Under the pieces are notes generated by a model. It was not told where the DNA came from. It made no database searches and was given only the letters and a program-made list of their open reading frames with translations. DNA of 64,000 nt from Welwitschia mirabilis (Eukaryota > Gnetophyta > Gnetopsida > Welwitschiales). This document shows, in pieces, positions 11,020-23,440 of the stretch; position 1 is the stretch's first letter; each line of letters starts with the position of its first letter. The translations under genes and the position numbers were made by a program. The DNA lies in contig JBOZIK010000001.1 of NCBI GenBank assembly GCA_051453625.1, positions 153,618,074-153,682,073 of the forward strand, written 5' to 3'.

Positions 11020-11160
11020 AAAAGTCCTAGATACTAGAAATAATAAATTAAGAAATAAAAATGTAAATGAAGTACTTATCCAATGGACATAGTGTAATCA
11101 ACAACCTTGGGAAAATAGGGAATACATGCAAGAAACTTTTCTTGAACTTTTTAATAAAGC
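11020..11160 (+). pseudogene. Chromodomain-like integrase tail
   Basis: After the core, one frame reads NVNEVLIQWT, then WENREYMQETF after a short gap. This resembles the VxEVLVxWxGxxxEEATWE pattern of the chromodomain at the end of chromovirus integrases, which directs insertion to marked chromatin. The aromatic residues cannot all be assigned, so the call is tentative. Confidence 0.5.
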
Positions 11161-11320
11161 ATGATATGCCATTTTTACATTATCAATGTATCTCTTAATA
11201 AATAATATATTTCTTTTCATTATATTTTATAGATATATAGAAAATAATTTGGAAGAGCATGGCTTTATAGATGATGCAAGAAAAGAAGAAACCATACTTG
11301 AGGATGAGCATGATGCTTAT

Positions 11321-11331
11321 AGGGAAAGGAA
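11321..11331 (+). promoter_or_regulatory. Polypurine tract
   Basis: AGGGAAAGGAA abuts the TG of the 3' LTR, the position of the primer for plus-strand synthesis. Confidence 0.9.
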
Positions 11332-11746
11332 TGTAATGTTTCAAATTTACTATTTATAAAATAAGTGTGTTAAAGTGCTAAATGAGTGTAATTAACAAGA
11401 TATGAATGGATGTAACCCAACCATGTAAATATGTATCCTTTCATTATGCTACTTAAGCCTCTGGTATTAGTTCTAGGTGGATAGGCTAGGTGGTGCAATC
11501 AATGACAACCTTGTCTGATCCTCAAGGATCCTAGGAGGTGAAATTAGGTCATAGTCTACATATTTACCTTTGATTACTAGTTTAAGTCTATTAGCTAATG
11601 ATGAGAAATGTAATTTGATACTTTCAATAATAAAGTCTACATTCTTTTCAAATTATTTCTTGTTATTCCTGTTGATCGGTATATATTTCCTTATATGTTT
11701 TCTTTTATATGAATTAATCCAAAAATAGTAAAAATAAGACATTACA
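11332..11746 (+). repeat. 3' LTR of the Ty3/gypsy element
   Basis: 415 bp, TGTAATGTTTC to GACATTACA, collinear with 2,393-2,807. Divergence between the two LTRs shows an old insertion, although deamination inflates the apparent age. Confidence 0.9.
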
Positions 11747-12260
11747 AATAGGTACATAAACTATACAAATTATATAAGAAATTTCTAGAATCATACAAAA
11801 GATGCAAGAAGAAAAATCTCAAATCATACCAGTAAGAAATAAGATTAACAAGCATTATAGGCTATGCAAATGAAGGGTAAGCATAGAGATTATTTAAATA
11901 AATACTCAGTTATAGAAGAAGAGATAAAAAAATTAATAGATCCATGCAAAGTATGTAAGAAAAAATTTGCAAGAGATCGGAGGATTATACAAGTATGCAA
12001 GAGAAATCCTAGGACATACAAAATATGTGAAAATGCAATAGAATCATAACTCAAATACAACATAATAATAAAATAATATAAAAGATATAAGAAATTTTTT
12101 GAACCACAAAAGATATATACAAATCCATTAGAACCATATCTATATTTTGAGGTGAAGATTTTTAAGATTTAAGATTCTACTTCTTAAGACTCAAAAAGTC
12201 TAAAGATAGAAGGTTTCCAAGATTTTAACAGTAAAATGTCTTCAAAAGAATAATACTAAG
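11747..12260. repeat. Weak degenerate tandem repeat
   Basis: The words ATACAAAA, (T)ATGCAAGA and AAGAAAT recur many times at irregular spacing of about 20-50 bp (for example near 11,795, 11,945, 11,985, 12,015). It looks like an eroded minisatellite. A 61-codon open frame in it (11,864-12,049) has a composition that follows the repeat, so I do not call it a gene. Confidence 0.4.
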
Positions 12261-13200
12261 GAGTAAAAAAACTATATTTATAATTAAATAAATGAATTTC
12301 AAAAGATATTGAGAATTTTAAGTGAGACATACAAGATACTACTATTCTTGAAAAATGATCATGATTCCCTAATCCTTAATAAATAATACTTAAGAAATAG
12401 CAAATTGCCCTAATAAGTACATGTTAGTTACTAATAAAAGAAAATGTAACATCATAATTATGAATGTTACTTTAACATGTATTACTAAGATAAAATATTA
12501 AAATAATCCAACATAATGCATCTTAATAATTATAGTTGTTACAAAAATGTTTTGTATGCCCTCAAATGAGAAAATGAGAAAATAACGGAATTTAGTAATT
12601 AGGATATGTTAAATGTAATAATTATAAAAAGAACTAAAATAATATTATATAATCACTAATTTAACCACTTAAAATATATTGTTAAATAAATAAGAAAATA
12701 ATACAAAATAATTTTAGTAATTATAGCACTTTCAAGAAAGAAAAACATCTAAAATAACAATTGTAGCATAACAAGTTTCACTAATAAACTAAAGAATTGC
12801 ATTTCAAATGATAATATGATAATGAATTAAAAAATCTAGTAATTAAATTATTTTAGTGAAATTGGCAACATAAATTTTATTTTTATATAGCTATTTGGGA
12901 TAAATATTTGGATCTTGAAAAGTTTGAACATGATCAAGAAGCATGCACATCTATGTAAGAAAATATGAAAGCTTTCTAAGAAATTGAAGAATCCCAGCTT
13001 GATATTTGATATCAAATGCAAGAAATTTCTAAGTAAGAAAAAAGTAAAATGAACTTTCAAAATGATATTCTATTTTTCCTCATTATTTTAAACTTTAAAT
13101 CCTACTTTTATAGGAAAATGCATCTAATTGAGTTTTCACTATAGTTTTCCTCTTTTAAGTATAGTACCATGATGAAACTTTAGTCCCATAATAGAAAAAA
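12261..13200. other. AT-rich, nothing recognised
   Basis: No domain, repeat boundary or RNA gene is visible. The open frame on the minus strand at 12,848-13,060 is low complexity. Confidence 0.5.
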
Positions 13201-13204
13201 GGTA

Positions 13205-13790
13205 ATATCTATCAAATGGATCTACAAATGAGGTGAGTTAAGAAGATAAAGTAATTATATTAATATCAAGGTTAGTGGCCAAGTGTTTCATACAAAAGAA
13301 AGGAATTAAATATTTTAAAACTTATTCTTTTTCCTCTCCCCAGACATAAGAATCATTAGATTTTTACTTGTTTTTTGTACTCCCATCTGATGCGATAATC
13401 TATTACCTACACATTAGTTTAGCCTTCTTGAATGATATTTTAGAAGAGGAAGTGTATGTATTATATCTAGTATATTTATAAATAAAGACATAGGAAAAAT
13501 AATATTTATAGAATGAAAAAAACTGTTTATGGCCTCAAACAAGTAATAATATCATAGTACATTATATTACATAACCATATAATCAATAAGAGTTAGAAAA
13601 GATACATTAAAGAAATAACCTTTATTTTAAAAGTGGATAAAAAACCAAGACAATCATTATTTCGTTTTATATAGATGATGTTATTTACTTTGCACAATCT
13701 AAGAACTTATTAAATAAGTTTAAAAGGGATATGCAAGAAGTGTTATAATAATGTCATACTCTTGTGTTTTATAATTTTTTCCCCTAATTT
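13205..13790 (+). pseudogene. Ty1/copia reverse transcriptase remnant
   Basis: Landmarks in order, needing several frame changes: KVISIKWIYK near 13,200 (family start motif KW-Y-K), LVAKCFIQKKGI near 13,270, YFKTYS near 13,307, LAFLNDILEEEVYV near 13,422, and the catalytic box YIDDVIYFAQS near 13,671 in which both Asp residues survive, followed by NLLNKFKRDMQEVL. The order and the AFLN-LEEEVYM block are specific to Ty1/copia. Gag and integrase of the same copy are not seen to the left, and no LTR pair is found. Confidence 0.8.
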
Positions 13791-15089
13791 TTCCCCTCAC
13801 ACAAAGGAATCCTATATATAATTAACAACATGTAAACTTGTTATCATACCTATATGGATATGAGCTTAGGATAATTATTATTTGATATACTATGGGATTA
13901 CAACTTATATTAGTGAAATTTAAATTAGATACCTAGTTGCCATCCATATGTAAGTTGGTTATACCTTAGATTCTAAACTCTATAGGCTTAAATATCATAT
14001 TGATATATCACCAAAACGTGATAAAAATACATGAGATGGATCCATGATTATAAGTAACTCTTATTTACTTGAAGAATTTCTAAACTTGTACAAATCCTTT
14101 GATACCAAGGCTCAAGATATTTAGTTAGAGTAAGTTCATACACAAGGAGGGTAAAAGAGTGGTGATTAAATTAACTTATACAAAATTTTATATAAAAATG
14201 CAATACAACCCACTCTAATAATGAAGTTCAAGTATAGAAATTATAATTATTATGACTATCTTGATTTAGTTATCATTCAACAAATACACCACATATATAC
14301 ATGCATACAATCCTATCTAATATGGATATTTGGTTAATTATTTATCTAAGAAAAATAATCCTTACTTTGTTAAGTTTATTTATTTCAAACAATCATATAT
14401 AAAAAGAGAAAAAAAATACATAATCTTCATTTGGCATTTTAAAAAATAATTTCATTTGAAAAATATAGTAATGATAATTAAGGAGATAGAAATAGCTTTC
14501 TATTGTGTCACATTTATAACAGTATCTTTGAAATAAATTACAATATTAATTTAAAGTTATTTTTTAAAAATATACTCTATGCAGAGAAGCATGTCCTCTT
14601 TAAACCCTTTTTTTCCAAGTTCAACTAGTAAATTTTAACATAATAATATGATTAATCATAAGAAAATAAAGAAAATGTAGCAGAAACTCAAACCATAATG
14701 CTTAGTTAAAATACATGTAACTATGAAATAAATAAATGAGATAAAATTTTAAAGGAGCTAATTAAGTTAACTAGATTTCTAAAGTGAAATCCTTCATAAA
14801 CTTGTAAATATATGTATCAAAGTAAATGTAAGTAAAGAAAAGATGTACACATGTATATATTATAAAAAGAAAATAACATTATAGTACATGTTTCTTAAGT
14901 AATTAATTAGTTAAACTAAACTTAAACATAATGTAGCAACTATAGGCATTATAAATGCCTCTATGAATTCTAATCCTATGTACATAAGTTCGTCTAAATA
15001 TTATTCACTGTCCCTTGGAGTAGATTAATTTATAGATCCTCATGCTATTGACTATGTATTACTAGATGCTGTATTTGAGTAGATATCTA
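13791..15089. other. Likely copia-element debris, no call
   Basis: AT-rich sequence after the copia RT. I see no RNase H block or LTR. Confidence 0.4.
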
Positions 15090-15700
15090 ATATTTTTACT
15101 TCATCATATATTTTTATTTAGATTTTTTTCTTCATCCTTTATTAAGTTTTAATTTCTATGCATATTAAACATATTCCTATTATTCGTGGTCTTGAAGCTT
15201 TTGTTGTGTAATATTTCACCAAGGGCTTTCCTTTAGTGGAGTTTGATACTTATAAAATTATTCAAGAGTCATTACTTCATCATATTTTTTCAACTTCCTT
15301 AGCAAAATTGGTAGCATAAGTAGAAAAATTTGATTTCAATGTAACTCATTCAGCTTACACTTTAATTTCATGCTATGCCAGACTTATAAACCTTCTAATA
15401 ATTTTTCACCCTTCTAGACATGAAATCATTGATTGCATTAGTTATATACTTCATGCTTAAACTTTATCCTTTAATAATGTTCATAAGATATGTTATTTTA
15501 TAGGGGTACTCTAGTAGAGAATAAGAATTCCTTAATTTTATATGCTAAGAATTATTTTTTTACTCAAAATATGAATTCTTTTAATTTTTCCAACCCATGT
15601 ATATATCATTATAATGATTATCATCACATATTTCATTGTAGCTATCTTAAGTGTCGTACTCAAAGAGTTGCTCCTTTGATCACGTAATAGAAATATATGA
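15090..15700 (+). pseudogene. Possible copia-type gag remnant
   Basis: Broken + strand frames contain HHIFSTSLAKLV near 15,283 and a Cys/His-rich stretch, YNDYHHIFHCSYLKC near 15,609, that resembles an eroded CX2CX4HX4C zinc knuckle. A 65-codon open frame (15,490-15,687) covers the second piece. The match is loose, and its position right of the RT means it would belong to another insertion. Confidence 0.3.
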
Positions 15701-16021
15701 TAGATCCACCATCATAGATTACTCAATCTTCTTTCAAACTTGTGGAAAATGATCAAGTTGCAGAATCTAAGAATCATCTTTTAAGGGAGAATAAAACGCA
15801 TATTCCCTATGTCCACCACTATCTTCTTTAAATAAGGCCTCTTATTCATCTAATAATTAATAACATGTAGATAAGCAAGGTTTTATTTTAGTCATAGTTT
15901 GAAAAAGATCTAAGCATATTCAATTTCATAATATTTCTTCTTTTAGATTCTCAACATACTTTTTTGGAGCATGTTGGATGTTGATATAGCTATTTTGTTT
16001 ACACTAATAATAGTCATTCTC

Positions 16022-16480
16022 CTCCACATCTAGCTTAATAAATATTAGAATGTCTAGGGTTTTACTAATAAGCTTTAATAGAAGTTTTTTTCTCTAGGAT
16101 TTTCCTTCCTTTATAANNNNNNNNNNNNNNNNNNNNNNNNNNNNNNNNNNNNNNNNNNNNNNNNNNNNNNNNNNNNNNNNNNNNNNNNNNNNNNNNNNNN
16201 NNNNNNNNNNNNNNNNNNNNNNNNNNNNNNNNNNNNNNNNNNNNNNNNNNNNNNNNNNNNNNNNNNNNNNNNNNNNNNNNNNNNNNNNNNNNNNNNNNNN
16301 NNNNNNNNNNNNNNNNNNNNNNNNNNNNNNNNNNNNNNNNNNNNNNNNNNNNNNNNNNNNNNNNNNNNNNNNNNNNNNNNNNNNNNNNNNNNNNNNNCTC
16401 CACATCTAGCTTAATAATATTATATCTTATAATATATAGGGATTTATTGATAAGCTTTGACAAAAGTGATCTAGGGACTT
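16022..16480. repeat. Diverged direct repeat around a 281-N gap
   Basis: CTCCACATCTAGCTTAATA is identical at 16,022-16,040 and 16,398-16,416. Each copy is followed by GGG(T/A)TTTA...TAATAAGCTTT or TGATAAGCTTT and a TTTCTCT-rich run. Differences after the first 19 bases show real diverged repeats rather than one read seen twice. Confidence 0.7.
16117..16397. other. Assembly gap (281 N)
   Basis: Run of N flanked by the repeat described at 16,022-16,480. Open frames crossing it are artefacts. Confidence 0.99.
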
Positions 16481-17249
16481 TCTCTCTATAATTTCTTTCT
16501 CTTTATGATTGTTGTTGCATTAAAATATTAAGATTATAACTTAAAATTTATAATTTCCCTCTTATGAGCTACTGCATAAATTCTAATATTTTACTAATTC
16601 TCATATTAAATGATGTGAAGAAACTACCATTTTGATTTTTTCTCATTAGATTTCATAAATTTATTCTTCTAGTTTGATTCCTTAATAATGGTATTATTGG
16701 ACTATTTTTTCTTCGTCTACTAGTATGTTTGATATATGTTCGATCTATTCTTCTAATGCTATGCATGAACAAATTTAAATTTGAATAGATTTAAGACACA
16801 TATTGCTATTTGTTCCTTGGTTTTTTGAAAAAATTTTAATATAGTTGATTCATCACGTGATAAGATAGGTGGAAAAGATTTTTTCTTACATCATATTAAC
16901 TTGAATGCTTGGTTACAATTTAAAAATAACTTTTTAACTTTAGATGAAATTTATCACTCCTTTTAAAATATACAACAACATTTTACTTAGAAAATTTTCG
17001 TTGAGATACTAAAAAATTCTACAAGCATTTAGATAGATTTTATTACTTTAGTCTTTCTTTTTAGGATTTAGACTACTCTACCAAGGTTTTAAGAATCATA
17101 GCTTTATTAGATGATTTTCTTATTTAGACATTCATGAAATTTGTTATTCCTTTAGGAGATCATTGTCTTTATTCCATCTTACTATCTCTTGATAGAAGTT
17201 CCATATTGGGAAATAACTTCTTCATACGTTTTACAATGTAAAGTATTTG
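16481..17249. other. Unassigned, possible retroelement frame
   Basis: A broken + strand frame near 16,845-16,960 reads GGKDFFLHHINLNAWLQF and continues to about 17,170 with few stops for such AT-rich sequence. I could not assign it to a family. Confidence 0.3.
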
Positions 17250-18271
17250 TGTTCAAATTTTACAATTAATAAACTAAAACCCTCATCATAGTAAAGTCTA
17301 ATTTTATTCTTTTCATTGGAATATATTGAGGTAGAAAGATAAACAATGATGAAAAACAATTCTCTAACTTATAAGGATTCAAAACAAATAAAAAATCTAG
17401 AGTAAAATGAGATTGATCTTTGATGGCAAAGTATGGAAATGAGTTAACTTTAAAAGTATATCTTAAATCATTGAATTAAAAAACCTTCTATTCAATAATA
17501 TAATATAAATTTTCTAAAATAAACTTTAAATTATTAAATTATTATGGCTCAGATCATGGTAACATAATCTCACTCATCATAATAGTATTAGTGAATTGCT
17601 TAGTTACTTTGATCTTTCATAGCTTAATGTAAGGATGAAAAGTAAGAATAAAAATGATCAAGATGCATCAAATAAGATGACTATGATTAAGCAGTAAACT
17701 CAATAAATGCACTCAATAAATGAAAGTTATTAATAATGCAGTATTGTTTAAGCATTAATATCATAACATTAATTGCAACTCAAAATTATGGATGAATAAC
17801 TACTATTTTATGAAAACTTAGAAATTATAGTACATTAAAGAGAAAAAAGTGAAGCTGCTACAAAATCATCAAAGCTAGCCTTAAAGGTAACTTGCTTCCA
17901 AAGGATAAGCTTAAAGAGACATGTCAATGATTGATAATCTAAGGATTATAAATATTTTTACCTACAAAAAATTTTATAGATAAGGATTCTTTATTCCTTT
18001 TATAAGAAAAAGTAGTATTAGAGCTCCAAGATTAGGGCTTTACAATTTAGGGGTTTTAATTCAAACTTTAATAGTTTTGTGGCTACATAATTTCTCAAAG
18101 TTTAATGCTATAATTACATGGTATCATAAGTGAAAATTAATTTCTTTTGTGAGATAACCTTAGTACATAACTCTTATTGTATTCTATCCCATAGGACTAG
18201 CAGCACTAATGACATGGATAATGGCACTAAAATTCTTAGCTGAATTGACTTTAACTTTTTACATGTAATTC
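17250..18271 (-). repeat. 3' LTR of a minus-strand Athila/Tat-type element (approximate)
   Basis: The reverse complement aligns with the LTR at 28,092-29,362. For example CTCAGATCATGGTAACATAAT near 17,548 matches the inverted CTCAGGTCATGATGACATAAT of that LTR, and TTTAAGCATTAATA near 17,748 is also shared. A TATA box on the minus strand lies near 17,996 (CCTTTTATAAG as written). The inner border is placed near TTTTTACATGTAA at 18,257-18,271. Ends are uncertain. Confidence 0.55.
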
Positions 18272-19731
18272 AACAAGTACCATTTTTCTTGGAATTGTTA
18301 TGAAAAAGTGCATGAGTTTATAATTTGTATTAAAAAGGACTGAAGACATAATTTAATGATAAAACAACTATTTTAATATCTTCTCCTAAGCTAAATTGAT
18401 TAAATATACTTGATCTGAATCTTAATTTTTACATATTATCACATCCCTTGATCATACTTTTACTAGACTCTTAGTAAAATACATGGAAAAAAAATATATA
18501 ACATGAAAAAATCATAAACTAAAACATTTAAGCATGAGAATGATATGAATTTTAAAACATTTTGACTAATTTTTGAAAAGTAAGAAATCAAAATCAGAAA
18601 AATCCTATGAAAATAGGAAAATCTAATACAACTTTTCAAAACATGTTACCACACTTTAGAAAATGTCCTTCATAAAATATTATTTTATTAAAAAAATATG
18701 TAAAGTAATTCAAATAAGCTATAATGCAAAGAAAATTATTTCTAAGAAGAGATTACAATCCCCATCTTTCAATCCAATATCATTTTATTATTAGTTCAAG
18801 TTTTGCCTTTTCCTAAATAAACATGAAGTGAAAAGTCAATTCATAATAAAAACAATTATGCCTTATGGTGTTATTTGTCATACAAATAGGATGAGGTGAA
18901 ATTAACAATGAAAATAAAAAATGATATTACAAATGGGACTCAACCATGTAATCTATAAACAAAAAAGAAAACTTATCTAAGATAATGAACTTAGTTATTG
19001 TGATTTTTAATGGATCTCAATATTATATTAGTATACTATTGGCTAAGTAACTTATGAAAATTTAAGAGTTAGCTACAAAACTTAAGTATAAAATTTAAAT
19101 AAAATATAACTTAGTATGTATCCAATTTCCACTTTATCTTTTCATAATTTACATTTTCTACAGTCATATATACCTTTTATTTCAAGAATTTGGATCATAT
19201 TGAGAATTTAGTATTATGAAATTTTCTTCTAATAGAATTAAGCATGTTGTTTTTTAAGAAATCAATGCTACATTGCTAGTGATTATCCATAGCCTTGGTT
19301 TAGTGAATCATGTTATAATAATATTGTTAGATTTACATTAATAACAAGAGTTCATAGTTCCAATGTACTTAAATAAATTTAATTAATTGATCAAAAAATG
19401 TTTTTTAAAGAATAAATATTATATTTCCTTTTAGTTCTACTTTTCATATTCATCATTTTTGTGCACATAAGAGGGATCATTGGATTATTAGTATAATTAA
19501 GAAATATCTTATTTCCATAAAAATCATTAAAAATAAAAAATATTGTATGAATATAGATTTCACCTTTTTCAACTATGTTTTTCAAAATCATAAACTTGAA
19601 ATGAACAGGACTTTAATGATCATACTAAAAATAAGCATAACTTCTTCTTAAGAATCATAAGTATGCCTAATTATAACTAGTACTTAATATGATATATAGA
19701 TCAATTATTATTAGTCTATTTATTAGAGGTA
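18272..19731 (-). mobile_element. 3' non-coding region of the minus-strand element, copy E1
   Basis: Aligns directly with 20,180-21,690 (copy E2) and inverted with 32,900-34,217 inside the + strand relative. Shared words include GACTCTTAGTAAAA, TTTAAGCATGAGAATGATAT, AAACATGAAGT(G/A)AAA and CAACCATGTAATCTATAAA. It lies between the end of integrase and the 3' LTR in complete relatives. An open frame at 19,391-19,591 is non-coding by this comparison. Confidence 0.7.
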
Positions 19732-19831
19732 NNNNNNNNNNNNNNNNNNNNNNNNNNNNNNNNNNNNNNNNNNNNNNNNNNNNNNNNNNNNNNNNNNNNN
19801 NNNNNNNNNNNNNNNNNNNNNNNNNNNNNNN
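19732..19831. other. Assembly gap (100 N)
   Basis: Placeholder gap. The sequence to its left (E1 end) matches the sequence near 21,690, and the sequence to its right (E2 start) matches about 17,950, so the gap joins two copies of one repeat. Confidence 0.99.
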
Positions 19832-21690
19832 TGATAAATGCCCTAAGGGTTTAAACTATTGATACTAGCCAAGATTATTACAAATGAGATAACTTAGTAC
19901 TTTTTATATGTAAAAATAGGATTAGGGTTTCTTAATTAGGGTTTTATGATTTATGGTTTTTAATTAGAAATGTAACACTTTTATAGCTGCCTAATTTATC
20001 TGATTCTGGTGTTTTAACTACCTAATTCAATAATTATAAATTGATTACTTTTTAGGACTATTCTAGAATTTAATCATTTATGTGTTTTACTCCAAAGAAC
20101 TAGTAACAGTACTGACCAAGACAATAACACTAGCATTTTCTAATGATTATTTTTAAATTTTAGTTTGTCATCTAGAATGTAGAAAATAACCTAAAATTAT
20201 CATTGGAAAATGCATAAGCTCATAAATCATGTTTGAAATGGTAGAGGACTTAATTTTATGATACAATAGCTACTTTTAGATCTTTTCCAAGATAAATTAA
20301 TCTAATATACTTGTTTTGAATTTTCATTCTTACATGTTGTTACTACCATTAACTAGAACTTTGGTTGACTCTTAGTAAAAAGAATAAAAAATAAATTATT
20401 TAACATGGAAAATTTATAAAGAAAAATATTTAAGTATGAGAATGATATAACTTTTAAAAAAATTTTAACCAATTTTTAAAAAATAATGCATCAAAAATTG
20501 TAAACATCCTTTAAAAAAATTGATACCACACCTACTAATCAAAATTGAACTTTATCCTCAACGTTTAGATATAGAAAAATCCAATAAAATTTTGAGAACA
20601 TATCGTTAGACCTTTAAGAAACATTATTCATGAAATGTCATTTTATTGGAAAAGAGAAATATAAAAAGCATTGAAACAAATCTATAATGTAAAGAAAAAT
20701 CTTTCTAAAAAGAAATTCAAATCAATAACTTTTAATCCAATCTCATTTTGATAATAGTTCAGATTTAGCTTTTTCTATATAAACATGAAGTAAAAGGTCA
20801 ATTTAAAATAAAAATAGCTATGTCTTATAGTGTTATTTCTCATAAAAATGGGGCAAGGTAAAATTAATAGTGCAAATAAAAAATGATGATACAAGGGGCT
20901 CAACCATGTAATCTATAAATAAAAGAGATAACTTACCTAAGCCAATGGTCTTATTTTATTAGGATTTTTAATAGATTTTAATATTAGATAACTATAGTAT
21001 TAGCAAAGTAATTTATAAAAATTTAAAAGTTAGTAGTAAATCTTAAGTACGAAAATTAGAAAAAAAAACTCAGAAGGTTTTCAATTTTTACTTTTTCTTT
21101 CCATAATTTACCCTTTTTAAAATCATGCATATTTTTGATTTCAAGAACTTGGATCATATTAAGCATTTAATATTAGACATTTCTTCTAATAGAATTAAGT
21201 AGGTCATTTATTAAATAAATAAGCACTACATTGCTAATGAGAATCTATAACCCTGTGCAGTTGATCATGTCATAAGTAGATTGTCAGAGCTACATTGCTA
21301 GTAAGCATTCATATCTCTAATGTAGTTAACTAAGTTGTTTAATTCATCAAAATGAAATATGATTTTGAAGAAGAGATATTATATTTTTGTTTTAGTTCTA
21401 CTTGTCAGATTGATCATTTTTATGCACATAGGAGAGATCAATGGCTTATTAGCCTAATTAAGAAATATCTTATTTCCATAAAAATGCTTAAAAATAAAAA
21501 GCTTAATGTAAAGGTAGATTTCACCATTTTCATCCATATTTTCCAAAACTAGATACCTCCATTGAATGTGAATTTAAAAATCATATTTAAAATAATAATA
21601 ACTTCTTCTTAAACATAATAAATGCACCTAATCATAACTGTACTTGAAATGATAGCAAGATCACTTATCATTGATCTATTTACTAGAGGC
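19832..21690 (-). mobile_element. Partial LTR plus 3' non-coding region, copy E2
   Basis: The first ~340 bases correspond to the inner part of the LTR at 17,250-18,271. The rest is collinear with copy E1 up to TCTATTTACTAGAGG at about 21,673. Integrase of the same orientation starts directly to the right, so this is the 3' region of the pol copy at 21,790-24,911. A short open frame at 21,352-21,552 lies within it and is also open, inverted, in E1; it may be chance. Confidence 0.7.
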
Positions 21691-21789
21691 TTAACTAAGG
21701 TTAGTAAATCTAATTAACTTATGGATCAATGGAAGGAGTGGATGAAAGTGTTTGAGGAAATAATCATTTACTTTGAATTATTAGTAATC

Positions 21790-22780
21790 TTTAGATTTTT
21801 GGTAATAAATACGTCATTTGAAAGAACCTATTTTATTATGTACCAATCTTTTCACTTAGAGACTAGTTTAGTCCAAAACAAATGCAACATTGAATTGTAA
21901 AGTAAAAGTAGTTCCCTTTTAGAATTTTTTTTGCCGATGTTTCTATCATGTAATTTCTTCATCCTTTGCTTATTAATATTTATATTTTCATAAGCATCAT
22001 TTTTATTTTGTCTAGATCATTGAGTTGGACATTCCTTTATTTTCTAGCTACTTCAAGATCTAAGTTAATGTTCTTGATTGCTTAATATGCCTTATGTTCA
22101 AGTTCAATAGGTACATGACAAATGTTTCAAAAGATCATCCTAAATGGAAACATTCCTAATGATGTCTTATAAGCTATTCTATAAGCTCACAAAATGTCAT
22201 GTAACTTATAAGACCAATTCCTAGTTAAGCTCACTACTTGCTGTAGTATGTTTTTTATTTCTTTATTAATGATTTTAACTTATTTACTAGTTTAATGGTG
22301 ATAGGAAGTTGTGACTTTATGAGTTAACCCCATACTTGATAAGAAGACTATTAAATATCTTATTGCAATAATGAGTATCACCATCACTAATTAAGACTTT
22401 AGGATAAACAAATCTAGATAGAATATTTTCATTAAAGAACTTCACTACATTTTTCTTATCATTAGTTTTACAAGCACATGCTTTTGCTCACTTAATGACA
22501 TAATTGATAAAAACAATAATGTATTGGTATCTATTAGAGGAAGGATATGTGACTTAACATTTAAGACCTCAAATATCAAAATATTTAACAACAAAAATAA
22601 GGTTAAATGCATTATATGTTTTTGAGTAACGCTACTGAGTTTTTGGCAATTTTTACATGTTTTACAATAGATATATGAATACTTAAAAATGGATGGATAG
22701 TAAAAACCAGTTTAAAAATTTTTAATAGTGGTTTATTAGTAGAGTAATGGCTACAACAAGCTTTAGAATAATAAAGTTTA
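21790..22780 (-). pseudogene. Athila/Tat-type integrase remnant
   Basis: Minus-strand landmarks in order: GFYYPSIF and CKTCKNCQ (HHCC zinc finger, near 22,690-22,640), YIIVFINYVIK near 22,525, NILSRFVYPKVLISDGDTHY near 22,380, with the Asp of ISDG kept, NREIK near 22,265, AYRIAYKTSLGMFPF near 22,185 and ELEHKAY near 22,095. The C-terminal part reads KKNFKR and LHLF near 21,930. This set of motifs (ISDGGTHFCN, AYRTAYKTPIGMSPY, ELEHKAYWA) is characteristic of the non-chromodomain Athila/Tat branch of Ty3/gypsy. Stops and shifts make it non-functional. Confidence 0.9.
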
Positions 22781-22859
22781 AGGAAATTACGAATTTCTAG
22801 TAGAGGGATATATCCATGAATAACTTGATCTAGGTAATGTTTGAATAAGTGAGGACTAT

Positions 22860-23440
22860 TTTAAAAGAAATGTTTAACTTGAATTAAAAATTTCTTCCTA
22901 TTGTTTAGGGTCAAATGAAAAGGAATAACCTTAAAAACGAAGTAATTTGTAATGTTGGTAAATCAAGGTATTTCTATAATGAGTAAAACATGCTCATTAA
23001 CAAATGTATCATCAATAGAAAGGAATTTATGTGAGTTATTATGTGTTATGTGTAAGAGATGATTAACTATGATAGTATTAAAACCATTTTTTTCTTTGAT
23101 TTTTAAATCAAATTCCTATAAGAGTAAGATCCATTTCATTAATCTAGGATTAGAATATTTTTCAAAAAATATGTATTTAAGGGTTGAATGATCTATTTAG
23201 ATGATCATCTTAGAATAAAAAAGGTATTTCCTAAATTTTTATAAGCAAAAGACTATTGTAAGAAGCTCTTTTTTAGTGACACTGAATGTTTTACTTACAT
23301 AGTAGACTATAAATTTTTTTCTATTTGCTTTGTATTCTAACATAGAACTAACTACATAATTACTAACATCACATATGATTTCAAAGGAAACTTATAATTA
23401 GATAATTAGATGATACGTGTGATGGTAAGTTTTACTTTAA
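22860..23440 (-). pseudogene. Athila/Tat-type RNase H remnant
   Basis: Follows RT on the minus strand. The piece from about 23,200 to 23,100 corresponds to the TDHxALKYLxxKKDxKPRLIRWILLLQEF block of relatives, surviving as IIQPLNTYFLKN then a run ending NGSYSYRNLI. The N-terminal part (AFEFKVKLT near 23,430) matches the KAFEELKxRL block. Heavily interrupted. Confidence 0.7.

Larger units (their letters stand above)
2393..11746 (+). mobile_element. Ty3/gypsy LTR retrotransposon, structurally complete, decayed
   Basis: This 9.35-kb element has two LTRs of identical length (415 bp; TG...CA ends), a PBS directly after the 5' LTR, a polypurine tract directly before the 3' LTR, and the order gag, protease, RT, RNase H, integrase that defines Ty3/gypsy. 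The pol domains all read on the + strand but need frame changes and contain many stops, so the copy is dead. The C-terminal extension of integrase looks chromodomain-like, which points to a chromovirus; the exact clade is not settled. Unusually, about 4 kb separates the PBS from gag, filled by a reverse-oriented family B gene copy and a minisatellite. The flanking 5-mers ATAGT and AATAG share ATAG but do not form a clean target duplication. Confidence 0.9.

Noticed and set aside
16065-16463. Overlapping minus-strand open frames
   Set aside because: They cross a 281-N gap and have no supporting sequence of their own.
16840-17170. Possible LINE endonuclease
   Set aside because: A GGKDFFLHH-like stretch looked suggestive, but no catalytic blocks or RT of a LINE follow.
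18040-18060. Telomere-like TTTAGGG
   Set aside because: Only isolated TTAGGG/TTTAGGGG words here and near 19,925; no array.
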